NCBI GenBank assembly: GCA_937128575.1
Contig: CAKZMN010000137.1
Location: 1-7,253 of the forward strand
Reading direction: 5' to 3'
DNA: 7,253 nucleotides
From: an uncultured Alphaproteobacteria bacterium
GTDB taxonomy: Bacteria; Pseudomonadota; Alphaproteobacteria; Micavibrionales; Micavibrionaceae
Under the pieces are notes generated by a model, which worked only from the letters and a program-made list of their open reading frames with translations, was not told where the DNA came from and did no database searches. Position numbers and translations under genes: made by a program. Shown here in pieces: positions 1-7,253 of the stretch (position 1 is its first letter; every line of letters begins with the position of its first letter).

Positions 1-1509
<1,509 letters not shown>

Positions 1510-1537
1510 AATTAAAGTCTTTTTTGTTATCTAGTTT

Positions 1538-2398
1538 TTATTGTGCCAAAGCGGCGTATTTTCTGTCCGTGAAATGATCAGTAGCGCTAAATTCTTCTTT
1601 TGCGCTCTCTACCCATTTTTGGAAATCTTCTTTGCTTACCGCGTGAATTTCAACGGGCATATATGTGTGATCTTTACCGCATAGCTCAGAACATTGACCG
1701 TAATAAATGCCAGGTTTGTTGATGCGTACCCATGTTTCGTTCCAGCGTCCGGGGACGGCATCTGTTTTGATGCCTAGCGCGGGTACAGCCCATGCATGTA
1801 GAACGTCAGCCGCGCCGATGAGTAATTGGATGTCTGTTTCAACAGGAAGAACGACAACGTTATCTGTTGAAAGAAGACGCTTTTGACCAGCCTGCGTATC
1901 AATTTCATCGTCTGGGATCATGTAGGATAAAAAATTAATGCCGTCATTATCTGGATATTCATAGCCCCAGTACCATTGATAACCAGTGATTTTCAAAGTC
2001 ATTTCTGGTTCTGATGTGCGGTCTAGGAAATATAGAAGCTTAAATGAGGGCACCGCGATGATGATTAGGATAATCACCGGAACCACAGTCCAGATCACTT
2101 CGATTAAAACGTTATGAGAGAATTGTTTGGGCTCTGGGTTTGCTTTTTTGTTGAAGCGAAGCATCACATAGAGCAAAAGCAGCATCACAAATACGGTAAT
2201 GCCGGTGATGATGATCATTAGTAGATTGTGAAAGTCATGCAAATGTTCAGCAGAAGGCGATCCGGCCTCTTGCATATTGATTTGCCAAGGCTGCGGCGCG
2301 CCGGTCATGGTTTCGGCAGCGAACGCAGGGAGCGTAAGGAATACAAGCGCTAGGGCTAGGAATGCGAATAAAGGTTTTATCATAGTGGTTCGTTTCAT
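1538..2398 (-). CDS. coxB (ctaC): Cytochrome c oxidase subunit II with CuA domain
   Basis: The 286-residue subunit II takes electrons from cytochrome c through its CuA centre and passes them to haem a in subunit I. Residues 1-28 form a signal peptide with a basic start, a hydrophobic core and an LPAFA-A cleavage site. Two membrane helices follow at about 57-80 and 99-121; Glu100 (LIEVIWTVVPV) is the K-channel entrance glutamate. The periplasmic cupredoxin domain has the aromatic patch QWYWGYEY (140-147). The CuA ligands are complete: His201 (VLHAWAVP), then Cys236, Glu238, Cys240, His244 and Met247 in CSELCGKDHTYM. Length is normal for the alphaproteobacterial family, with no fused cytochrome c domain. 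The start at Met1 is preferred because Met6 lacks a ribosome site and would remove the basic start of the signal peptide; Met1 itself has only a weak AAGA-type site. It is the first gene of the visible cox operon. Confidence 0.97.
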   Translation of the reverse strand: MKRTTMIKPLFAFLALALVFLTLPAFAAETMTGAPQPWQINMQEAGSPSAEHLHDFHNLLMIIITGITVFVMLLLLYVMLRFNKKANPEPKQFSHNVLIEVIWTVVPVIILIIIAVPSFKLLYFLDRTSEPEMTLKITGYQWYWGYEYPDNDGINFLSYMIPDDEIDTQAGQKRLLSTDNVVVLPVETDIQLLIGAADVLHAWAVPALGIKTDAVPGRWNETWVRINKPGIYYGQCSELCGKDHTYMPVEIHAVSKEDFQKWVESAKEEFSATDHFTDRKYAALAQ

Positions 2399-2528
2399 TT
2401 TTTGATCTTGGGACGGGCTAAAAATAGTTTTTATTAATATGCCCTAATTCTCACTGTGATTACAGATAAAAACATAGAGCGCAGATTGCAAGTGCCCATT
2501 GGTAAAATATTATAATTTTGTAGGCTTT
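2399..2528. other. AT-rich intergenic region upstream of coxB
   Basis: This 130-base gap between the rsmE stop and the coxB start is the only substantial noncoding stretch in the window. It is clearly richer in A and T than the flanking genes. It contains an imperfect AT palindrome (about 2504-2519) that includes a minus-strand TATAAT. I see no hairpin followed by a T-run that would end rsmE transcription, and no small ORF or RNA gene I could defend. It most likely holds the promoter and 5' leader of the cox operon. Confidence 0.7.
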
Positions 2529-2537
2529 TTATGAGAA
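2509..2537 (-). promoter_or_regulatory. Candidate sigma-70-type promoter for the coxBA operon
   Basis: Reading the minus strand, TTCTCA (2537-2532; four of six matches to TTGACA) is followed after 17 bases by a perfect TATAAT (2514-2509). The -35 element overlaps the end of rsmE, including its stop codon. A start near 2502 would give a leader of about 104 bases before coxB. In an AT-rich gap a TATAAT can occur by chance. A second, weaker pair lies closer to coxB: TTGCAA (2491-2486), 17 bases, then TATCTG (2468-2463). Assignment is by consensus matching only. Confidence 0.3.
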
Positions 2538-3254
2538 ATTGTTCGCAGACGCAAGACAAATCATGCTCGCAGTTTCGGCGCGGTAGACGACTTCTCCCAA
2601 TGATATTGGTGTGATTTTATTGTTCGATAGTAAAAATTCAGTTTCTTGATCATTAAAGCCACCTTCTGGGCCGACGAGGAAGGCGTGATTGCCGGGCTTT
2701 ACGTCCTTTATCCTCAGGCCTTTGTCGCGCTCACGCTCTAGGCAGGCTTTGATTTTTATATCGAGGGCCCAGTTATTTATTTTAGCATTTAAGCTTTCGA
2801 TGGGGTGTAGTTTTGATAGCTGCATGCGTTCGCATTGTTCGCTGGCTTCTTTGATTTGCGCGGCCATGCGGGTTTCATTAATTTTTCTGTTTTCTGTATG
2901 TGCGGTTAAAACGGGGTGTAAATCAGTTGCGCCAAGCTCGACAGCTTTTTCAATTAATAAATCTAGGCGTTGTTTTTTGATTGGCGCAAAAAGTAGATGT
3001 ACAGGTGGAATGTCATCAGGTTGAGGCCTTATTTTTTCAATGATGCGGGCGCGGCCATTTTTTTTACCGAGCTCTTCAATACTGATTAGCCACTCGCCGT
3101 CCTTGCCGTTAAAGGCGCGGAAATTGTCACCTTCTTTCCGTCTTATAACGCTTTTGAAATAGTGCGCTTGTGCATCATCGAGCGATAGCGTGCTGTCACT
3201 TTTTAAATCTTGTGATATGAATATGCGCGGTAATTTGAAATATTGGTCAGACAT
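2529..3254 (-). CDS. rsmE: 16S rRNA (uracil(1498)-N3)-methyltransferase RsmE
   Basis: RsmE is a SPOUT-fold enzyme that uses S-adenosylmethionine to methylate N3 of U1498 in 16S rRNA of the assembled 30S subunit. With the start at 3254 it is 241 residues, the normal size. The N-terminal PUA-like region begins MSDQYFKLPRIFI and continues through AFNGKDGEW (47-55). The SPOUT domain shows KKQRLDLLIEKAVELGAT (93-110), EASEQCERMQ (136-145), the cofactor-loop motif LVGPEGGF (193-200) and the C-terminal LGEVVYRAETA (219-229). The frame stays open upstream to a TTG at 3344, but those extra 30 residues do not belong to the family and lie antisense to ubiA, so I chose the ATG at 3254. No convincing Shine-Dalgarno sequence precedes it. 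It is divergent from ubiA with overlapping start codons and 130 bases upstream of coxB on the same strand. Confidence 0.93.
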   Translation of the reverse strand: MSDQYFKLPRIFISQDLKSDSTLSLDDAQAHYFKSVIRRKEGDNFRAFNGKDGEWLISIEELGKKNGRARIIEKIRPQPDDIPPVHLLFAPIKKQRLDLLIEKAVELGATDLHPVLTAHTENRKINETRMAAQIKEASEQCERMQLSKLHPIESLNAKINNWALDIKIKACLERERDKGLRIKDVKPGNHAFLVGPEGGFNDQETEFLLSNNKITPISLGEVVYRAETASMICLASANNFS

Positions 3255-3255
3255 G
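3252..3255. other. Shared CATG: overlapping divergent start codons of rsmE and ubiA
   Basis: The palindrome CATG gives ATG on the plus strand (3253-3255, ubiA) and ATG on the minus strand (3254-3252, rsmE), so the two coding regions overlap by two bases. Each gene's leader and promoter must then lie inside the other's coding sequence. The call depends on both start choices; an earlier ubiA start (3190, 3217 or 3223) would lengthen the overlap. Confidence 0.6.
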
Positions 3256-4197
3256 AATAAAGCAAACACGAAAACGCCCCCGAATAGCAAGAGCGATATT
3301 AATACGCGCCATTGGTTTGTTGATAATCTGCCGCGTGCATTCAAGCCCTATGCGTATTTGGCGCGGTTTGATCGCCCGATTGGTATTTGGTTGTTGTTTT
3401 TACCGGGCGTATGGGCGGTTACGTTGGCCGCGGGTGGTTTTCATTCGATGAATAAGGCTGATTGGGGCGTTCTTGGCTTGTTTTTTGTGGGCGCCGTTAT
3501 TATGCGCGCCGCGGGCTGCGTTATTAATGATTTATGGGATCGTGATATTGATCGCCAGATAGAGCGTACGCGTCAGCGCCCGATTGCTTGCGGCGACATT
3601 AGTGTACGTGCCGGCATTATTTTTCTTATAGCGCTGCTTTTTGGTGGACTTCTTATTTTAGCGCAGATGAATTTTGTTACTGTTTTGCTTGGTTTAATAA
3701 GCGTGCCCTTGATTGGGCTTTATCCGTTGATGAAGCGCTGGACATGGTGGCCGCAGGCTTTCTTGGGGCTGACCTTTAATTTTGGCGCGCTTATGGGGTG
3801 GTCGGCGATTACGGGCGCGCTTGGGCTGCCTGCTATTTTGCTGTACGTGTCTGGTGTTTTATGGACGCTGGGCTATGACACGATCTATGCGCATCAAGAT
3901 ATGGAAGATGACATGATGGCGGGGATTAAATCGACTGCGTTAAAATTTGGCGCGGCAAGCCATGTTTGGGTTAGTGGTTTTTATAGCCTGTCTTGGGCGT
4001 GTTTAGCCGCGGCCATTTTGCTGTCTGGAGCGCCGATATATTCGATTGTTTTTCTTGTGCCCGCTGCGGCGCATTTATTTTTCCAATTAAAAAGTTGGAG
4101 CGTAGAAGATGCGCCAAGCGCTTTGCGGACGTTTAAATCAAATCGCGACTATGGTTTTTTAGTGCTGGCGGGTTTGGCGCTGGTTAGTTTGGTTTAA
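3253..4197 (+). CDS. ubiA: 4-hydroxybenzoate polyprenyltransferase UbiA
   Basis: This membrane enzyme attaches a polyprenyl chain to 4-hydroxybenzoate, the first membrane-bound step of ubiquinone synthesis. From the ATG at 3253 it is 314 residues with about eight or nine hydrophobic helices. Both Asp-rich Mg-diphosphate motifs are present: NDLWDRDID (92-100), followed by the family's arginine-rich stretch (ERTRQRP), and DTIYAHQDMEDD (209-220), followed by GIKSTALKFG. FDRPIGIWLL (39-48) near the first helix is typical of bacterial UbiA, as is the LYPLMKRWTWWPQ loop. These favour UbiA over other UbiA-superfamily members such as haem O synthase or chlorophyll synthase. Earlier in-frame starts exist (GTG 3190, ATG 3217 and 3223) but would add residues before an already extended hydrophilic N-terminus. 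None has a good ribosome site. It is the only plus-strand gene, packed between rsmE and the glutamate dehydrogenase with no spacer. Confidence 0.94.
   Translation: MNKANTKTPPNSKSDINTRHWFVDNLPRAFKPYAYLARFDRPIGIWLLFLPGVWAVTLAAGGFHSMNKADWGVLGLFFVGAVIMRAAGCVINDLWDRDIDRQIERTRQRPIACGDISVRAGIIFLIALLFGGLLILAQMNFVTVLLGLISVPLIGLYPLMKRWTWWPQAFLGLTFNFGALMGWSAITGALGLPAILLYVSGVLWTLGYDTIYAHQDMEDDMMAGIKSTALKFGAASHVWVSGFYSLSWACLAAAILLSGAPIYSIVFLVPAAAHLFFQLKSWSVEDAPSALRTFKSNRDYGFLVLAGLALVSLV
4194..4197. other. Shared TTAA: overlapping convergent stop codons of ubiA and gdh2
   Basis: TTAA supplies TAA on the plus strand (4195-4197, end of ubiA) and TAA on the minus strand (4196-4194, end of the glutamate dehydrogenase), so the convergent coding regions overlap by four bases. 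There is no room for a dedicated terminator between them. A weak bulged hairpin spans 4176-4202 (GGC and GGTT pairing with AACC and GCC, about 10-base loop) but has no T-run on either strand. Confidence 0.9.
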
Positions 4198-7100
4198 CCG
4201 CCATATAAGTTTCGCAAGCGCTGTTCGACCAAGACCAACATCGACAGCTCAACTGTTCCGACTTTTTTGATCTCTTCCAATAGCGGTCCAATTTGTTGTT
4301 GAAGATTGGCATTTTTATCTAGCCAATTTTTAACAATCGCTTTGCCCTGCACATCTTTATCATTTGTATCTCTGATGATGCGCGCGGCTAGTCCGGCTTG
4401 GCCATTATATAGCTGATCTATGATGGCTTCATTCTGCCAACGATCATCGCCCGTGACATATTGTGCCTTGCTGCGTAGCCATGCGAGGTGGAAGACCTGT
4501 CCGGCCTCGAAGTAAACTTTGGCGGCAGTTTTTAGCGGCACTTTTTCTTGCGTTGTTATGCGTATGATGTCGCACGCCGATGCCAAAACGGGCAGGGCCG
4601 CGATTTGATTGGCCAGTGATTTTGGCAAGCCATCATTGATGTTTGCGTTTACGCTGGCGTTTAAGCTTTCCTTGAAATCACCAGAGATGAATGTCTGGAA
4701 ATTTTGCCCTAGCTCTTTAATGCCTTTGGTGTAGGCGGCGGTGTCATTAGCGATGTTTAGCGTATCTACACCGTTGCTCAAGAACCATGTGATGGCGTGC
4801 TCGGTCAATTGAGAAACATCTTTCATGGCTTTTAACTGAAGCTGCGCTGGCACTTTATTGTCCAAATCTTCGATAGATTTCCAGATGTTGCGCAGGCCGA
4901 CTACATCACGCACAATCATGTCTGCTTTCGCGATTTCTGCGATGCTGGCGCCTGTTTGCTTCATGCAGGCCTTGGGGAATGTTGGCCCCATGCGGTTGAT
5001 GAGAGAGCTGGCCAGCATGGTTGCGACAATTTCACGGCGCAATCTGTGCTGCCCTAATTCCTTAGGGAATTTTTTCTGCATGGCAACGGGGAAATATTCA
5101 ATGAGCCATTGTTGCATGTCCGGATTTTCTGGAATATCCGACGCGAGCAAGTCTTGAGTGAACACAATTTTTGCATAAGAAACTAAGATACATAGCTCTG
5201 GTCTGGTTAGCCCCTTACCCGTACGGATACGGAAGTCTATATCTTCAGCAGAGGGTAGACCCTCTATTGTTCTGTCTAGACCCTTTTCACGTTCTAATTC
5301 TTGGATGAATTTTTCATGGCGCTTCAGATTTTTAGGCGCCTGGAATTCAGCGAGGCTGATGGCCTGCGCTTGCTGATAATTATGGCGCAGTACGTGTTCG
5401 CCGACCTCGTCAGTCATGCTTTCCAGTAGTTTGTTACGCGCAGTCAAATTCATGGTGTTGTTTTTGCTCTGCATGATTTCGGTGAGCACAATTTTGATGT
5501 TCACCTCATGGTCAGAGGAATCAACGCCGCCAGAATTATCAACGAAATCAGTGTTGATCTTTCCGCCATTTTCTTCGAATTCAATGCGGCCTAATTGTGT
5601 AACGCCAAGGTTTGCGCCCTCGCCGATTACTTTGGCTTTAAGCTGCTTTCCGTTAACGCGCAGTGAGTCATTGGCCTTGTCGCCAACATCTGCGTGCGTT
5701 TCGTCTGATGACTTGATGTATGTGCCAATGCCGCCGAACCACATTAAATCGGTTCTGGCTTTTAACATGGCGTGCATCAATTCAATTGGGCTGACCTTGT
5801 CTTTTTCAATGTCGAAGCGCTTTTGAATTTCAGGCGTTAGTTTTAATGTTTTTTCAGATCGTGAATATATACGGCCGCCCTTTGATAATAGCTTTTCGTT
5901 ATATTCGCCCCATCCCTTTACATTTTTAAATAGGCGCGCGCGCTCTTTGAAGCTTGCGGCTGTATCTGGATCGGGATCACAGAAAATATGTAGGTGGTTG
6001 AATGCGCCGACCAATCTGATGTGTTCGGACAGAAGCATACCATTGCCGAATACGTCACCGCCCATGTCACCGACACCGATCACGTCGAAGTCCTGTGTCT
6101 GGGTATTATGGTTGAGTTGACGGAAATGTAGCTTTACGGATTCCCACGCGCCCTTGGCGGTGATGCCCATTTTCTTGTGGTCGTAACCGGCGGAACCGCC
6201 AGATGCAAAAGCATCATCCAGCCAGAAATTATATTCCTGTGATAGGCCGTTGGCGATGTCAGAGAAGCTGGCGGTGCCTTTATCGGCGGCCACAACCAAA
6301 TATGGATCATCGCCATCGCGGCGCACCACATCTTTGGGCGGCAGGATTTTAGTGCCTTTTTGATTGTCTGTAATATCCAATAGGCCGCGGACGAATGTTT
6401 TGTAGCATTCGATGCCTTCAGCCATAAATTCGTCGCGTGAATTTGTTGGTGTTTTTACAACAAAGCCACCCTTTGCACCCATAGGTACAATCACGGAGTT
6501 TTTAACCATTTGCGCCTTCATTAGGCCCAGTACTTCGGTGCGGAAATCTTCGTGACGATCGGACCAACGCAGGCCGCCGCGGGCAATTTTATCACCGCGC
6601 AGGTGAACACCCTCAACGCGCGGGGCATAGACAAAAATTTCGCGATAAGGTTTCGGGTTTGGCATTTCATCAATGGCTTTGCAGTCAAGCTTGATTGAAA
6701 GACAGGGCTTCATTTTGCCATTTTCATCGCGCTGATAAAAATTGGTGCGCAAACTGGCATTGATGAGGGTTCTGATAGAGCGGAGAACGCGATCTTGATC
6801 GAGCGAGTCTACTTTTTCTAGGCCCTTATCGATATTTTTCTGAGCTGTTTCTTCGCTGGCTTTGCCTTTTGGATTAAGGAGGCAGTCAAAGAGATCAACC
6901 AAATGCCGGCTCATTTTTGGGTTTTCGGTCAGCGCCTTTTGAACGTACAGACGACCGAAAGGATAGTTTAATTGTTTGAGGTAGCGCACGTAGCTGCGCA
7001 AGACTATGGTTTCTTTCCATGTCATGTTTGCGCTGAGGACTAGGCGATTAAGCGCATCGCTTTCGACTTCGCGGTACCAAATTTTGGTGAATATTTTTTC

Positions 7101-7253
7101 GAAATTTTCTTTAACATCGGCGATATTAATAGCGCCGTTATTTTCTGGGGCTTCTAATAGAAAATCATGAATCCAGACGGCTTGCTCTGCGTCATTTGGT
7201 TTGATCTCATAGGGAAGCTCTGATATTGCGCGCAGGCCCATATGTTCCAAGAT
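4194..7253 (-). CDS. gdh2: NAD-dependent glutamate dehydrogenase (large GDH2/L-GDH180 type), N-terminus cut by window edge
   Basis: The enzyme oxidatively deaminates L-glutamate to 2-oxoglutarate and ammonium with NAD, a catabolic cytoplasmic reaction. The frame is open to the right edge (1019 codons); full-length members are about 1600 residues, so roughly 550-600 N-terminal residues (the ACT-like regulatory part) are missing. The Met at 7250 is internal: the family motif EHMGLRAISELPYEI is already under way there. Counting from that Met, the catalytic core shows RGGLRWSDRHEDFRTEVLGL (224-243), KAQMVKNSV (245-253) and PMGAKGGFVVK (256-266) with the expected lysines. The dinucleotide-binding region has GVGDMGGDVFGNGML (392-406) and DPDPD (425-429). 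GEGANLGVTQLGRIEF (543-558) and GGVDSSDHEVNIKI (574-587) follow, then a long helical C-terminal region. No frameshift is seen. The symbol follows the GDH2 family name; orthologues are also called gdhB or gdhZ. Confidence 0.95.
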   Translation of the reverse strand: MLEHMGLRAISELPYEIKPNDAEQAVWIHDFLLEAPENNGAINIADVKENFEKIFTKIWYREVESDALNRLVLSANMTWKETIVLRSYVRYLKQLNYPFGRLYVQKALTENPKMSRHLVDLFDCLLNPKGKASEETAQKNIDKGLEKVDSLDQDRVLRSIRTLINASLRTNFYQRDENGKMKPCLSIKLDCKAIDEMPNPKPYREIFVYAPRVEGVHLRGDKIARGGLRWSDRHEDFRTEVLGLMKAQMVKNSVIVPMGAKGGFVVKTPTNSRDEFMAEGIECYKTFVRGLLDITDNQKGTKILPPKDVVRRDGDDPYLVVAADKGTASFSDIANGLSQEYNFWLDDAFASGGSAGYDHKKMGITAKGAWESVKLHFRQLNHNTQTQDFDVIGVGDMGGDVFGNGMLLSEHIRLVGAFNHLHIFCDPDPDTAASFKERARLFKNVKGWGEYNEKLLSKGGRIYSRSEKTLKLTPEIQKRFDIEKDKVSPIELMHAMLKARTDLMWFGGIGTYIKSSDETHADVGDKANDSLRVNGKQLKAKVIGEGANLGVTQLGRIEFEENGGKINTDFVDNSGGVDSSDHEVNIKIVLTEIMQSKNNTMNLTARNKLLESMTDEVGEHVLRHNYQQAQAISLAEFQAPKNLKRHEKFIQELEREKGLDRTIEGLPSAEDIDFRIRTGKGLTRPELCILVSYAKIVFTQDLLASDIPENPDMQQWLIEYFPVAMQKKFPKELGQHRLRREIVATMLASSLINRMGPTFPKACMKQTGASIAEIAKADMIVRDVVGLRNIWKSIEDLDNKVPAQLQLKAMKDVSQLTEHAITWFLSNGVDTLNIANDTAAYTKGIKELGQNFQTFISGDFKESLNASVNANINDGLPKSLANQIAALPVLASACDIIRITTQEKVPLKTAAKVYFEAGQVFHLAWLRSKAQYVTGDDRWQNEAIIDQLYNGQAGLAARIIRDTNDKDVQGKAIVKNWLDKNANLQQQIGPLLEEIKKVGTVELSMLVLVEQRLRNLYGG

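Noticed and set aside
2689..3024. 111-codon plus-strand frame opposite rsmE
   Set aside because: It is antisense to well-conserved rsmE motifs, with Ser/Cys/Phe-rich composition and no family features.
3190..3252. Extended ubiA beginning at GTG 3190
   Set aside because: The extra 21 residues match nothing I know of in UbiA and overlap the rsmE N-terminal coding region, which already explains that DNA. ATG 3253 gives a normal-length protein.
3255..3344. Possible 30-residue hydrophobic N-terminal extension of RsmE starting at TTG 3344
   Set aside because: It resembles a membrane segment, but RsmE is a cytosolic enzyme whose family N-terminus matches residues from the ATG at 3254. The extension is antisense to the ubiA coding sequence and starts with a rare TTG.
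4176..4202. Bulged hairpin at the ubiA/gdh2 convergent junction as a bidirectional terminator
   Set aside because: The stem is only seven pairs with a three-base bulge and neither strand has a following T-run, so intrinsic termination is not supported.
4858..6331. Open frames opposite or overlapping gdh2 (4858-5157, 5416-5826 plus; 6134-6331 minus)
   Set aside because: All fall within the continuous glutamate dehydrogenase frame; their translations are Ser/Met/Cys- or Pro-rich without recognisable domains.
7248..7250. Met at 7250 as a true start of a shorter glutamate dehydrogenase
   Set aside because: The codon just upstream stays in frame, and the sequence at this point matches an internal motif of the roughly 1600-residue family; the gene simply runs off the edge.

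Overview
The window looks like ordinary chromosomal housekeeping DNA from an alphaproteobacterium. The evidence is protein-level: an aa3-type cytochrome c oxidase subunit I and II pair with alphaproteobacterial-style termini, a UbiA 4-hydroxybenzoate prenyltransferase next to RsmE, and a very large (GDH2/L-GDH180-type) NAD-glutamate dehydrogenase. Base composition looks moderate and is similar across all genes, so nothing suggests recent transfer. I cannot place it below class level by eye.

Layout, left to right. Positions 1-1492 (minus strand) hold coxA/ctaD, running off the left edge so that its C-terminus is missing. It is preceded on the same strand by coxB/ctaC (1538-2398), 45 bases away, giving the usual subunit II - subunit I order of a cta/cox operon. 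A 130-base AT-rich gap (2399-2528) with a candidate minus-strand promoter separates coxB from rsmE (2529-3254, minus). ubiA (3253-4197) is the only plus-strand gene. The last 3060 bases (4194-7253, minus) are the C-terminal two thirds of an NAD-dependent glutamate dehydrogenase that runs off the right edge.

The genes serve aerobic energy metabolism, though they are not one pathway. UbiA prenylates 4-hydroxybenzoate on the way to ubiquinone, the electron carrier upstream of the cytochrome bc1 - cytochrome c - oxidase branch. CoxA and CoxB form the catalytic core of the terminal oxidase. Glutamate dehydrogenase feeds 2-oxoglutarate and NADH into the TCA cycle and respiratory chain. RsmE modifies 16S rRNA and is probably there by neighbourhood only.

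The most distinctive structural point is how tightly ubiA is packed. With the family-supported starts, its ATG overlaps the divergent rsmE ATG inside one CATG (3252-3255), and its TAA overlaps the convergent glutamate dehydrogenase TAA inside one TTAA (4194-4197). There is therefore no spacer on either side, and neither start shows a convincing Shine-Dalgarno sequence. I found no tRNA, rRNA, CRISPR array, insertion sequence, phage gene or novel defence-like system.
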